From contig MVAQ01000042.1 in assembly GCA_014825775.1 (NCBI GenBank), positions 1 through 64,000 of the forward strand: 64,000 bases of DNA, read 5' to 3'. Shown here in pieces: positions 12,101-24,969 of this stretch. The translations under genes and the position numbers were made by a program. Numbering within the stretch: the first letter of the stretch is position 1; every line of letters begins with the position of its first letter. This DNA is from Krasilnikovozyma curviuscula (Eukaryota > Basidiomycota > Tremellomycetes > Cystofilobasidiales > Mrakiaceae). Under the pieces are notes generated by a model. The model was given only the letters and a program-made list of their open reading frames with translations. It ran no database searches and was not told the origin of the DNA.

Positions 12101-15100
12101 TATCTCAGGCTGATCTGTTTGTTGAGCTTTGGCAGTGAGTGAGATAGCTTGGTTCACGATGTTTGTGATCAGCAGGATATCCCTGTACGATGCTCTGAAG
12201 ATAATTGGCTGAACTGAAAGCTCGATGTCGGTCATGATGTGATGCGCGGTCTGGCGGCTGTCAATGGACAATGTTGCGTCGATTTCGTCCAAGAAGCTGA
12301 CAGTCTCTTGGGGTTTATCCATGCGGCAGAGCGACATTCCCAATTTTTGGATGGTCAAAGCGAGGATACCCTGACCAGTGACGAAGAAGTGAAAGTGAGT
12401 TCGCGAATCTTACAAATGAGAGAAAATAGAGAATGATGCAAACCTGCTGCGACATGAGAAGCTGATTGACAAAGAGGCGAATGGCCTGAGTTTGAGAATC
12501 CGAATCACTGGCAAGGATGAGTACTGTTGAGTTGATAATTTCGACTCTGTATGCGAGGGAAGAGTGAGTTGGAGTGGGCTTGTCAACTACTTCGTCAGCG
12601 GACGGCGGAACAAGTTCAGTTGTCACAGTAGGCCCTTTGGGGAAGGCACTAAGAACAAAGTCGAGAAGTGCGAACAGAGGATCTGGGGCTAATACAACTT
12701 CAGGACTGTCAATTGTCACAATTGCTAGAGCGGAACTGTTCTTTCCGCCAGATGATGTGTAGTGAACCATACTGGAGGGTAGGACGTAAAGGTTAGTGCC
12801 CTCACATCTTGGAGTAAAGACCGATGCCTCACAATTGATCTCCAACGTGAGTTGCAGCTGGGATGATGTCTCTCCACTTCGAATTACCAGCTCTGGTGTT
12901 ATAGAGCGTCAGATCTTTGAGCATTACACCTGCTTCAATTGCACCATCAGATAACATCTTGATATTGGCCCTCGTGGAGATTAGAGCAAGCTTGGCGATG
13001 GATCTTTCCTTAAGAGATTCATTGTTAGTGACGGTGGAGTCGAACAACTCCAACTTGATGGAAGACATGACAAAAGTGAGGTCTAGCGTAGGGAATAACT
13101 TGACGGAAGCACCATCAGCCGCAGATGCGTACAGCCCCAGCTCGGGGTTCAAGTCAGCACCAACCGTTTTGGAATCTTCAGAACTTGGTGTTGAAGGAAC
13201 GGATTGAAGTTTTTGAGGAGTTTGTGGTAGTGAAGGTGAGGGAGTGAGGTCGTCAACATCTGCAGCGGCGAAGATTCTCGGGATGGAGTTAACAAGCGAC
13301 ATAATTTGGCAATATTGACTCTGAGTTACAGCAAGCTTGACGTCTGTCATTTTTCCAGTGATCTGTTGGTGAAGGAGTTTCAGCCATAAATAAAGACAAA
13401 GAAAAAGAGAAAGAAGCGCAAATAAACGCTCACTTGGGTATCGGCGTGTGTCTGGTCGAAATCGCGATCGATGTGACCAGGTTGCAGAATGTCCAACGTG
13501 ATGCTCATGTCGTCAATGATTTGAAGGACCACCTTCTCGCTTCCAGAATATGTCATCTCTGATGACAGATTGACACCATGAAGTCCAGCAACGATGGTAT
13601 TGTCTCCCAATGGGCCGCCGTCGTACGTGTTCCTGGCGACAATTTCACCCAGTCTGGCGACCAACATGTCCGTTGAGTTGGTAGCATCACGAGGAACGAT
13701 AATAATTGGGGTTTTGACGACAACATCAAAGTGCATGCGTTGTGTTTGAATTTCTGAAGCTCGTTGGGCAGCAGCTTGGGATGTTGAATCATACAGAGGA
13801 CGCAAGCGAGCGAAGAGGATGGCAAACTGGTAAAGGTCGCGAATAGGTTCTTCGTCGAAGGTGAATTTGAGGGATCCAGTTCTAAGATACACAGATGAGT
13901 TGTACCCAGGGAATGTAGCGTGATCGTTGGCGTCAAAGGTCTCGTAACTAAAGTCAACAACATCGTCGCCTTCGACAGACAGCAGCTTCTTGAAAGACAA
14001 CTCTTTGACTGCGCTAGAAGAGTCATCGGTGACTGAGAGATGACCCAGAGTGGCGCCCACTCTCATTGATGGACCTCTAATCAGAACCGAAACTTCACCT
14101 GCAGCCATCGAGAGGGTGGCAAGCTGATTGACGCCGTCATTGAGTCCGACTAAGAGAGATCAGGCAATGTTAGCGTGATACTCTCAAAAAATAAAAAAAT
14201 AAAAAAAAAATAGCCGAGCGCCTTACCTCGAGCTTGATGAAGCTTTACTCGTACTCTGATCTTCTCGATGTTGGCCGAGTCGTCATATGACGGTCCCGGT
14301 TCAACATCCTTCGTGTCATCTACCTGAGGAGAAGGCTCTTCTTCTTCTTCTTCTAGAGGTTTGTTGGGCACGAATGTAGTCATGATGAAGTCGAATAGGG
14401 AAAGTATTGGAACAGGAGTGACCAAAAAGTTGAAGGTTGAGAGTTCGATGCCAATAGTTTGCGTGACACCCTCGTAAATCGTCATAAACTCGGGCGACTC
14501 CTTTTGTACTCTCGCATATTTCACTCGAACAAGATCATGAGAGTGCGAGTGGTGATCACCAACATGATCTGAGGAGACAAGAGGCTTTCCAGGTTTACCG
14601 TCTTGGATCATTGCAAACGATACCGACCTTCAAAATATCAGCAGGGAAGGGTTAGCAACAACCATACCAAAATTGGATAGAAGGACGCCATTTACTCACT
14701 TGAGGAAGACATCCACACTCATGTCAAACTTCTTGAGAGCAAACTCAAGACCAAAACCTTCTAAAACAGCGTCTGCGAAGGGCAGGTCTGGACGATCTAG
14801 CTGAGACTTGAAGAGCGAAGCTTGTAGTTTGTTAACATTGAATTTGAACTCAAAAATTCTCTGATGGACTTCAGCAAGCTAGATGTCGAAACCCATCAGT
14901 TAATCCGCCCCGATGACAGAACTTTGAAACAGGAAAGATTGAGGAGCTTACATCTTCTGTCGGTTCAGGAGCCTCGAAGAACTTCTCGTCTGGATCAGCT
15001 GGTTCATCAATTACACTATTCGTCTCCTCCAAGTTATACTCCTGAACTTGAGCTGCAGACGATCGGAGACTGAACGGCGAGGGTCTTGTGTATTCTGGAG

Positions 15101-18100
15101 GCGCATCAACAGCAGCACCAGCTGAAGAGGCCGGAGTTTCCTCTGAGTCACCAAACTTGGGAATGGTGACGTCGATGAATCTCATTAAGGATTCTTGTGA
15201 CGTAGGACCGTGAATAAGTGAAACTAATACCATTTGAATCCAAGGAAGAAGACTCACTATATTTCGCATCAGAAAAGTTGACCTGCAATGTTGGCAACTC
15301 TCCTGAGATTTTGAAACGGGTGATGTTTGGTGCATTGAGAATAGAATTCTGGACTTGGAAAGACATGTTGATACGCTCAAGAATGTGAACTTCTTCACCC
15401 ATGTGATCTGACGACAACGCAGCGAGACAAGACGTCAAGTCATGCGATAGCAAAAGCTAAATGAGAGCAACGGGCGTCAGTAAGTACAACAGAGTGTAAA
15501 ATTAGAGAAATAAGCTACCTGAGCAGACTCCAACCGAACAGTGAACTGGTCGTACATCAAGTTTTCCAACTGCTTGAAGTCTTCTTCTGTATACGCCAAG
15601 TCCTTCTTAGCCTGGATGGTAGCGAGAGCCTCCTTCGCGACAAGATTGCTCTCCATTGCGATGTGACCAGCATCCAAAACGAGATGAGGACAGTTGCGCG
15701 TGGTAATGCTAGAGATACAAAGAAAGGCTTGTCAGCTTCTGTCTTACCTCCAGCAACCTATCGGGTACTGCTTACTCTTCGGGAATGATGATAATAGGCG
15801 CGTTCATGTCCAGCTTGATGTCTATCGTCTTGTGTTGCTGGAGGGCAAACTCAAGACCAGCCCTGGTCTCCTTTCGAATACCTTCGAAGGTCTCAGAGGC
15901 AACATTCTGCATGATGCCGCCAAACAACGTCAGGATGTCTTCGCGGAGGGTAGAGAAAGAAGAAGTAACTCACGATAAGGGCGTTGATGGACTCAAGCTG
16001 ACTTGCAGGCGGCTTGAAGAATCTAACGATCTCCTCCACGTATCCCTTATGGTAGACAATCTCAAGATGCCTCATCTTGACAGTGACACCATTATCTGCC
16101 CGTCCATCAAGAGGGTTCTGCTCAAACCTAACCGAGAAGAACGGATTAGTGACGTCCGTCTCTTCAGCGACCTCTTCTGCTTGCTGCTCTGCCGATAAAT
16201 CAACCAAGTCTTCGCGCACTGTAACTCCTGATACGTCATCCTTGACTCTGACAATTTGGGGATAGACGGAGCCTTTGGTTGTTCCGTCCCGGATTCGAAA
16301 GCCACCAAGAGTAACGGTTGCGTCAAAGGCTTCTGTGAACTGGATGAAGTCGGCCTGGAAAGCGTCAGCGACAACTTGAATGATTTCGATGTCGGCTCCA
16401 TGTGGATCCTTCCGAAGAGCGAAAGAACCCGTTCGAAGTTTAGCCGCAACACGTAACTTGAGTGCGTCCCCAGGCATGTCGAACGATGGGGCTTCAGCTT
16501 TTGGATCGTAACCAACTAGACTGAGAAGACCTTGTCGATCAGCCTCCGTCATAGACTCTTCAGAGTTCTCCTTTGAGCCCTTGGTAGCCCCACCCCAAGC
16601 CCATCCTACCCAAGAAGTCGTGGCTGGCTGAGCGGCCTTCTTCTCCTCTTCAAGATTCCTCTTTGTTTCGGCATCCTTCCTCAGCTCGGACTTCGCGATC
16701 GACCGATAGAAACGGATGTCAGCATATTCAAGCTTTTTCTCTAGATCTTCATAAGATTTCTGGTCCTAAATGAGTGGAATAGAGCAATTAGTTTGATGGG
16801 GTCAGGAGATGAACCGTTTTGTAACTCACTGTTTGAACAAGTTTCCCATCCTTTGCCTTTTTCAATTTCATGTAAAGCTCGACGTAATTCTTCCGATCAT
16901 CTCTTCGTTCGCGGAAGTAGTCCCAAGTCCACTTTCTGTGCTTCTCGTGGACCTCATTCTTGATAGCTGTCAGCGCAAACTTGAGACGGGCTCGGGCAGC
17001 GTTTTCTTTGTACTCAGAGTCAGGTAAGCGGTAGGCTTGATACTGTGGACAAGACATCGTTTCAAAATCAACGCCAGTCTTTTGGAAAGGATTCGAAACA
17101 AAGTGAAGCTTACCTGCTGCGTTCGAGTGTAGAAATGGAACAGGTCGACCATCGACAAGGCATCTCGGTACTGATCGTCGTCGATGACGAAACCAAACTC
17201 ATCAAACAAGACTTGAGTATCAAACTGAGGTGTTTCTTTGTCAACTTTGTGATTGATGATAAGCTGTGAAGAACGGAACGAGCATCAGCTTCGCTCGGCG
17301 ATGCGACGGGGAGGAGCAGTCATACACGGCCTTCACCAGTGACGGGCTTTAGTATGAACTGGTGGCTCTTGACCAACGCCAGCTGCTTTTCCGTTCCTTC
17401 CTTTCTTGCAATCTATAACATACACTCTCAAAGAGGTCAGATTTGCTTGGATTGAAGGGCGACAAAAAGTGAGCTCTCACCAAGCCCTCAAAGTTCTTCA
17501 TGGTATTTTCGCGCGACTGAGGGTCTGAGATGGAGGGTGCATCGGTATCGAAATATATTGCTAAGGACTCGAGTTGTCCAATCTTGTGTAGAGCCTTCTT
17601 CGCATCGCTGATGAAGGCTTCAACCCAGTTCTCATCTGTTGACAAGGCTGAGAACTTGGCAAGGGTAACACCAATGGCGAATGGATGCTATAGAGTCACA
17701 AGAGAGAGTAATTGAGCTCGCTGGTCCACGTCAGAGTGCTGTGACGTGGGTGACTCACCTCAGGTGTAGATAGCTTGTCCTCGTATCTGATATGGATGTT
17801 CTTGACATTGATTTGGATGTTGTTGACGATGTTGCTGACCATAGTAGCAATTGTACCTGCATTCTTCTGTTGTTCAGCCGTAGTAGCTGAAGGATCAGAG
17901 AGAGACCCTTTCAGATCGAGAGCCTCTGCGTTTTTCAGTCGTTCGAGCTTCAGTTCGTAATCTCTCTTCTCACGTTCTCCTGGTTCCGACTGAGAATATG
18001 GTAAGAAATGGTGAGAACGAGCATATGACGCAACTTCTGATGGATGAGGGGCCCTCACTTTGTTATCTGCGGAAGGGGTGGCTAGAAGGTAGACATCACT

Positions 18101-18583
18101 GATTTCCAGCCTCACCGGATTTTTTCCCAGGGACGTATAAGGAATCGACAGCCTTAAAGACCCAAGATGACCTACACATCAAGAAGCCAGTCAGTATCCG
18201 ACCCAGCGAAAGTCCCTCCAATCCCAACTCCATCGACTACAGACTAGCAAGAAAAGAACTCTCGAGGACTCGCCTTCAATGACATCAACAGGCAACTTGA
18301 ACTTGTCCAAAGCTGACTTCTTCAACCTCAGTTGATCCAACTGGACCTCTCCATTCCATAGCGAGAAGTTAAGCTGGTCTGTGTTCAAGTTCTCGACGTA
18401 GGGAGCTAGGACTTGGTTGAGCAGCTAAGAAAATAGATGCGGGTACACCGAAGTAGGTCATCAGCTTCTCCTTGCTGATCACAGTACCCAAGAATAGAGC
18501 TAGAATGTTAAATTAGACAGGAAGTTGTCACTTACCCTCGAAACCAGCGCCCTCAGCTGAGCAGAAGGATTCCAGGAACTCAT
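6140..18583 (-). CDS. VPS13: Vps13, bridge-like lipid transfer protein (multi-exon)
   Basis: This giant gene spans 12.4 kb with more than twenty short introns. It encodes a protein in the 3,000-residue class, as in yeast Vps13. The N terminus carries the chorein signature ([20 protein letters not shown], then [18 protein letters not shown]). The middle has the typical [12 protein letters not shown] block near 16000. The SHR-BD/VAB region lies around 9000-11700 (for example [18 protein letters not shown] and [13 protein letters not shown]). The conserved C-terminal region lies at 6700-6970 ([20 protein letters not shown]) and is followed by [12 protein letters not shown]. The last exon is hidden: a donor at the codons for VVID joins an exon of about ten codons that ends at TAA, 6140. 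The first exon is only 16 codons from ATG 18583, joined in phase 0 to the chorein exon. Vps13 forms a hydrophobic groove that moves phospholipids between organelles at contact sites. Confidence 0.95.
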
Positions 18584-19071
18584 CGTGTCCTAAACTGGAT
18601 TTAGACCCCTCTCCAGTGTATATGTCCCTCGTATCTCTTGATTCAATTGTATTGGGGTAGACTTGGTACTACTAGATTCTCAGAAATATTACTGTTGATG
18701 TTTTGAAACTCCTCTGTTCCAGAGATGAGTTGACGGTTCGTGGAGGGGAAGGGGCGTGAGCTGAAGCGGAACGAACGTCATCTCGCAGAAAAACATTTTT
18801 AAATCGGTAAATGCTGGAGTTCCCTCCAATTGCAGGCCCAAACTGAGTTCTGGTCCGTCTGAGGGGTCTGCTATAGAGTTTACTTCAATTAGATCGTGCT
18901 TCAAGGTGTCGCCTTGCCAAATTTGTAAAGGCGTTAACGGTCATGAATCAATTATACTTTACATATTATTAGAATGGTCAATTCATATAGTGAAAAAACC
19001 ACAATTAGGTACATAATAAAGAGCAAACGATGAGGAGGGGAGAGGGGGAGAGAATCCATCAAAGTCTGTTC
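18584..19071. other. Intergenic, no gene seen
   Basis: This contains the VPS13 5' region and the 3' end of the SUR7/PalI-like gene. A 71-codon minus frame (18689-18904) has no support from domains or splice sites. Confidence 0.5.
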
Positions 19072-20226
19072 TTAGTAGGTAGCTCCACCAGATCTCACTG
19101 ATCTTCTCTCTGTGAAGCATGCAAAACAGGTAGTGAAGGAACCGAAAAAGAGAGCGACAAAAGCAGCCAACACCATCCTGAGAGTTCACAAAGAGGAATG
19201 GAATAAGCCGCCATTCAATTTTAAAGGTGCGAGGTAAAAGTCGGAAGGAATAACTTACCAGATTGCGGAGTCAAGTTTGGCAGTAACGCCTACGTTCTCG
19301 TTGTTGATGTGGTTTCGAACAGTGACGAAGAGAGCGAAGTTGATAGCCTGCGGAAATCATACGCAATAATGACGCGGCAATGATCAACAAACCTGAGTGT
19401 TGCGATTTAATCGATCGGACTCACCATAGCAACCAAACAAACGATCCAAGCAAGAGCCGCAATGAAAGCAGCGAAGATGAAGCCAATTCGGTGAGAGGTG
19501 AGGGCGATGAGGAAGGCAAGGCCAGAGATACCACAGGCCACAGCGTTTAAAACCAAACCGTTGGTTACATCTACGACGGAAAGAAAGATTTAAAGAGGGT
19601 TTTTTTTTGATCAGCAGGGAGAATTGATACTGAGAGGTGTTAAAACGCCTGCATAACGTGTTGGCTATGGTTACTTACTCTTGGCGCTCGTAGAGACATA
19701 ATTGGCGGCAGGGTAAGATCTGGTAATGATGGAAGCGAGATCATAGCCCACCGTTCGACTGGAGCATACAGATCCTACACATTCCTGTTGTGTTAAGAAA
19801 ATTTTTAGAAGGTTAAATAAAAATGCAGTAAACACGCTATATGTTTCAGGGCGCGACTTACGCCAAAGGTACCAAACCGGATGTTGCCAACCTTCAGGAA
19901 TCCGACTTGGTGGATGATTGGTGCTGAGATAGTAGCAATCAACAGCTGGATGGAAGGGGGGAAACGGGTTTGAAAGTGAAAAACACGACAAGGTTAGTCT
20001 CCAACTTCAATCATTTTTCTTGGTAGATCAGGAAAGAAAATCACTCACCAAGATGGTCGCTGAGAAAAGGAGGAAGGTGCCAATGTGGACTGATTGAATA
20101 CGTGGAAAACAGAGAGATAGTTCAGAACCAGATGTCAAATGGAGTATAATTTCGAAGAGAAGCAAAGCGAACAACAATCAACAAGAGCATGTAAGAAATC
20201 CACTTACAACCAGAGTGGACGGCCAT
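19072..20226 (-). CDS. SUR7/PalI family four-helix membrane protein
   Basis: The coding sequence starts with a very short first exon (MAVHSG) at 20226 and ends at TAA 19072. Spliced exons give a small integral membrane protein. Its first helix lies in the exon around 20050-20090. An extracellular loop follows (HQVGFLKVGNIRFGTFG, then CSSRTVGYD), with the spaced cysteine typical of SUR7/PalI loops. Three further helices follow, including AFIAALAWIVCLVAMAINFA and MVLAAFVALFFGSFTTCF. The tail is short and polar (TERRSVRSGGATY). Sur7-type proteins organise eisosome-related plasma-membrane domains, and PalI-type proteins help sense ambient pH. The sequence does not tell me which of the two roles applies. 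Upstream is NBS1, downstream VPS13, with no evident functional link. Confidence 0.75.
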
Positions 20227-20733
20227 GTTTGATACTTTAGTGATAGCTTGGTAAAATAAGAGAAGATGTTGAGGAGAAGATGGTTGGTGGGAGGGAGCAC
20301 AGCCAGGAGTAGACGGAACCTCTTTATATGCGGGGTCTGGTCAGGAGGGTGCTGTGTTAGAATGTCGCGACGTCATAGGACACAGGGGAATCCTGAATTT
20401 TTTCTTCTTTTAGCCCGTCTTTTTTCAGCTGCTATTTCTGCATCATACTAGAACCAATTCGGAACCTTAGGCAGCCGCGTGTGTGGTATGTCATAATGAT
20501 TCAATGATGGGGTGCTGATTTGCCGAATGCAAAAATGTGAAGACGATCGTTCTAAAAGAGGGTCAACAACATAGAGAGGGAATACTAAGTTGGTATAATA
20601 TCGCATACTTGATATAAGAACAAGCTGGTAAATATCGTTATCATGATGATTATGTTCATTATCGGGTGTATTAAGGAAATATCCTAATCCAGGGTTCCCA
20701 CAACTCCAAACCCTCCCTTTTCACACTCGTTTT
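20227..20733. other. Intergenic, no gene seen
   Basis: This is the SUR7/PalI-like promoter side and the NBS1 3' side. It is locally AT-rich around 20590-20700. No splice-supported frame was found. Confidence 0.5.
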
Positions 20734-23700
20734 TCATCTCCTAGCATTGCTCTTGAACTTTCTGAAAGCAGTTCCTCGCTGGTCATCGTCACTATCATCA
20801 TTGGCGACCAACTCCTTCTTTCTCTTTAGAGCACCACTGAGCGCTTTGTTGGACGACGAAGTCCCAGATGGCGTATCGTCTCTCATAGTCGTCGTTGATG
20901 CTGATGTTCCTCGTCCAGATCTTCTGGTATTATGAACATCGTCATCATCCTCGTTGTCATCAGAGATCTCAATCACGTCTTTTTTGGTTAATTTGCTAGC
21001 AGCGCCGGCTCCCTTCGCTTTCTTCGCTGCTGGTTTGGAGGGTACAGCCTGGTCTTCGTCTTCGGATGATTCGATTGGTACCAAGTTACGTTTCCGTTTG
21101 TTGGATGAAGCTGTACTGGCGACCCTCGACGGCTGAGTCTGCGTGATGGAGGCCATCTTCTGCTGCGTTTGGCTTTGACGGGGCTGTGTAGCTGGTTCTC
21201 CTTCCTTGTCTTCCCAGAAGCCTTAAAGAGGGAAGAAAATGTAAGAAAGTTTCTAAACATTCAAAACTGAAATAAAAAAGGACTTACGATCTCCGGTTCC
21301 AAAGTCTGTGGTGAATGTACCAAGCTTGATAGGTACACGACGCTTCACGGCGTCTTTTCCAGCTGCCCCTTTCTGCACAAAGACAATTCATCAGAAGAAA
21401 AAGAGGAAAAAGTCAAACCCAGCCTGGAAGAATCATGAAAAAAGCAAAGTAATCACCTTTTTAAACTTCTTGAAGTTGGGAACGCCATCGACTGCTATGG
21501 CAGGTAATTCTCCGCCTACATTGCCAAGACGCTTATTCTTCACAATCATATTGACGAAATGAATCTCTATGTAGTTCCCACCAGGGGTGGGTTCATCCAG
21601 GAAATCGTCCATGATCCCATAATCAACATCGCCCAGGTTCTTCTTGTCGACGACGTGATTACTACCGAGAGCACCATTCTTGTAGTTGGGTTTGGCAATT
21701 CTGAGTTTGTTAAATTCATTATCGAGTGCCAATTCGTCTTCTTTGGCTCGTTTACCCTTCTTGACGGCTGTCAGGAAGTTCTCATCTTTGGTGACTCCTT
21801 GCATCGTCGCTCCCTTTTCGGTTTCCTGCTGCTGCGAATTGGGAAATCCAGACGTTTTACGCCGTGGTTGTTTTACTGGAGAGTTGAAAAATCCAGCTTC
21901 GAGTTCTTCCTCCTGTAATGGGGGCGCGGATGGAGCTTTAGGATGTTGTGGAATAGCTTTTGGTTGAGATGCTCTACGCTTGATCTGTTCGTCAACCTCC
22001 TTTATTCTCTTCCTCTCCTCTTCTTCTTCCTGTGTTTTGCTCTTGTTGACCAGACGCCCGATGTAGTCCTCAGATTTTGCAGCACCAGCGTTGGGATCCA
22101 CCTGACACTCGTTGCTGTCCACTATGATGGCATCATCGTCGTCACTTTCTTCGACACCTTCGACAACCCGGTTGATGATCTTTTCAGATTGACGCTGAGA
22201 TTGAGAATCTAATGCTCCCTTCTTTTGAGCCGTCAACCTCTTGGCTAGCTGTTCTGTCTTTGATGGCTGCTCATAGGAGGGTCCGCCGTCGTATAATGGC
22301 TGAGTTCTGCCTCTGCTTATGACTCTCTTCATGGTTCGAGGTTCTCCATCGGATGCTCGGGTGGATGCCTGTGCTGAGGGCTGGGAATGAGAAAGTCAAC
22401 AACGAACAAAAATCAAAAGGAGAAATCGTCTCTTGCTCACTTCATCATCCATACTCATAGCATCAATACTGCGCGCGAGACTGCTCGTTCTAGCAATCGG
22501 TGGTGGTGCCAGTCCGTTTTCACTTGGTTCGGGCATCGGAGGCGGCTCAAAACTCCTAGCAGTATTGTTTCTTCTCATAACCTGAAGGTGAAGGCAGCAT
22601 CATCAGACGCAGTTAACGCACATATCATGCAGGGAAGAAACTCACCCTCTTCACAATCCGCCTATCTTCATCACCATCGTTGTGTGCCTTAATAGGAGCT
22701 GGTTTCGCAACAGAGGCCTGAGCATATAGTATTGCAGCTGATGGTTGCTCTTGGAGTGGTGGAAGAGCGTCACGACTACTGCTGCCAAAATTATTCTTTG
22801 ACGGCCCGGCGACAGCATTTGACCTTCTCGTTTCAGCCAGTGTACTTGAGTCGTAGGTTCCTTTGATTTGAGATCGCATAGAAGCTGAAAGAGCGAAAGG
22901 TTAGAAAAGTTTACCAATATCCTGCAAGACCTTAGGACCTTAGGGTCCTCACCTTGAGTTTGACTTTCTCCCTCTTGTCTAGCTTTGGCAAATAGAACAT
23001 CCACATCACAAGCCATGACAGCTCCTTGAAGATCAGCCATTGTCGCCCAGCATTGAGAGATTCTGACGGCGGGACAAAAACGGTGAGCATCAGGACTCAG
23101 AATTGAAGTAAAGAAGCCAGCCGAGGTCTTACGATTCAGAAGCTTTTATATAATCTTCCAATTCGCCCCGCTTCTCCAAATGAATCTTAGCTTGAGTCAA
23201 CATGACGAGAACCAAACCCGAGCTTTTTGCCGCAGCAGGAAGAGCAACGCCAGTGTTGATACACGCCTTCGCATAGGTGGCATCTGCTGGAGACTTGAGA
23301 TCTCTCAAGTATGATCTTGTAAATGGTGTTTTGGATCCCTCAACATACACGTCGTGGCAGACGATCTTTGCAGCAGCGCAGTTTGACAGCAATCGCTGAG
23401 CGCTGGTCATGAATTTCTTCGTCTAGAATAAAACAAGAATTGAACCACATAAATGGACTAGTCGCCCCATACCGTCAAATAGCCTCTCAAGAATAATTTA
23501 ACTCACAGAAGTCTTGACTGGGTCAATTCCACCACATATCAAAAATGTCAAGCCCTTGAAAAGGGTTTTCCGCGCTTCTATCGGCTTCCAGAGGTTCTCA
23601 TCGGTGTAGAAGTCCTGGTATGTTGGATCTGGTGGTAGTTCTCTGTCACTGATGTTGGAGACGTACTTCGATTCGTTGGGCCATTCTGAATCAATATGGA

Positions 23701-24715
23701 GTTCTAGTTGCGAAGGTCGTCCAGCTTCCCCGCGAGCGCAAGCTGAGAGGAGATCTGAGAGCCAGGTGACTCGAACGAATCGAGTGAGGTGTGGAAGAAG
23801 AGAAGTAGGGTCCCGAAAGACTTTGGTGTCGAGCATGATGACATGAGTTGCGAAGGCTGAGACCGCACTGAACTCAACTGTTGGGAAACCTTAAACAACG
23901 TTCAAGACGAGTAGTATGAAAAATAAAATAGAAATATTAGTATGGTATGTTTTGGAACTAAAACGATGACTTTGAGCTCACCCAGTTCGTCTGCTCGCGC
24001 GCACAGAAGCTTTAAGTCCTTGTTCTCCGGGTTAGACTTCTCCTCGACAGCAATAACGATAGGAGTCCATTTTACTCTATATGGAAAGCCAATTAAGAGA
24101 CCAGTGATGAGCTTATAGAGCTCAGGGCCTAATAAAGAAAGCTAGCCAAGAAGTGTATCGACTTACGTCAAACGAGCCCCTTTCGAACCTAGAATCTCGT
24201 CACCGTCAATCATATCTTGCTCTTGACCGACTGAGATTTCAATTTTTGCAGGAGCTTCAGATGGATCTTCCCGATTGGGTCTGAGAACGGCGTAGGTTTC
24301 CGACTTGGCGCTGGTGTTCTTAAAGACGAGCCTGTGACAAGCTGCTTGAGGTGCCTAGCGAATCAACAGGCATACAAGAAGCATTAGACAGTCCCAATTT
24401 TTGAAGCTAAAAGGAGTAAGAACTAGCAACGACGTACATCAGGGTTAAAATCTCCTAAAACAACCCTCAGAGTTCCAAAGCTTCTTGAAACAACCTTGGA
24501 TGAGAAGCAAATGTCGTTTCCTCGGCCAATGACGTACTCATTTCCAGTGGGCAGAAGCAGTCTTCTACCATGTTGCTCTGTACACAAAAGGGGGATACTC
24601 TGTTCAGTGGATAGGGTACCAATAAGATTAAGGAATACAAAATCCTGCTGGACTGACCTACGAGCCCTTCTGCCTTATGGAACTGGTGCCCGTCATTCCC
24701 AGTGATGGTCCACAT
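20734..24715 (-). CDS. NBS1: Nbs1/Xrs2 (nibrin) subunit of the MRN complex
   Basis: The frame starts MWTITGNDGHQFHKAEG at 24715. An FHA domain follows, with the phosphothreonine-binding core YVIGRGNDICFSSKVVSRSF, then a BRCT-like pair across roughly 23100-24150 (TRFVRVTWLSDLLSACARG and LFKGLTFLICGG). The long central part is low-complexity and charged. Near the C-terminal side lies VPNFKKFKKK, which matches the conserved Mre11-binding NFKKFxK motif of eukaryotic Nbs1. The protein ends in an acidic patch and FRKFKSNARR, at the place where Nbs1 and Xrs2 carry the acidic plus aromatic Tel1/ATM docking element. Several SQ/TQ sites are present (for example QTQ and SQRQS). Nbs1 bridges Mre11-Rad50 to CtIP/Sae2 and to Tel1 at DNA breaks in the nucleus. 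The annotation rests on domain order plus two short linear motifs. Confidence 0.9.
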
Positions 24716-24969
24716 CGTGGCCCAGGGGCAGAGTTCTCGTCTGTCGATGTGCAAGAAACAGACTTGGGGGGGTTAACAGTGTGTTGGTCTGTGATTTCAC
24801 AGCGTCTCTTGGGCTGAAATCCCGCGGAGGCGCGATTTACTTTTTATCTTGGTCAAACTCATCTGATCACTGATTACAGCCAAGGAGCTCAACACAAATG
24901 TTGAAGGTGACCCTACTTCCTCGCGAACCAAAAAGTACGAAAGCGCATCGTCAACTAATACATCTTTAC

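Noticed and set aside
20266..20451. Plus-strand frame over the SUR7/PalI-like promoter
   Set aside because: Arg/Trp-rich chance frame in a promoter; no domain.
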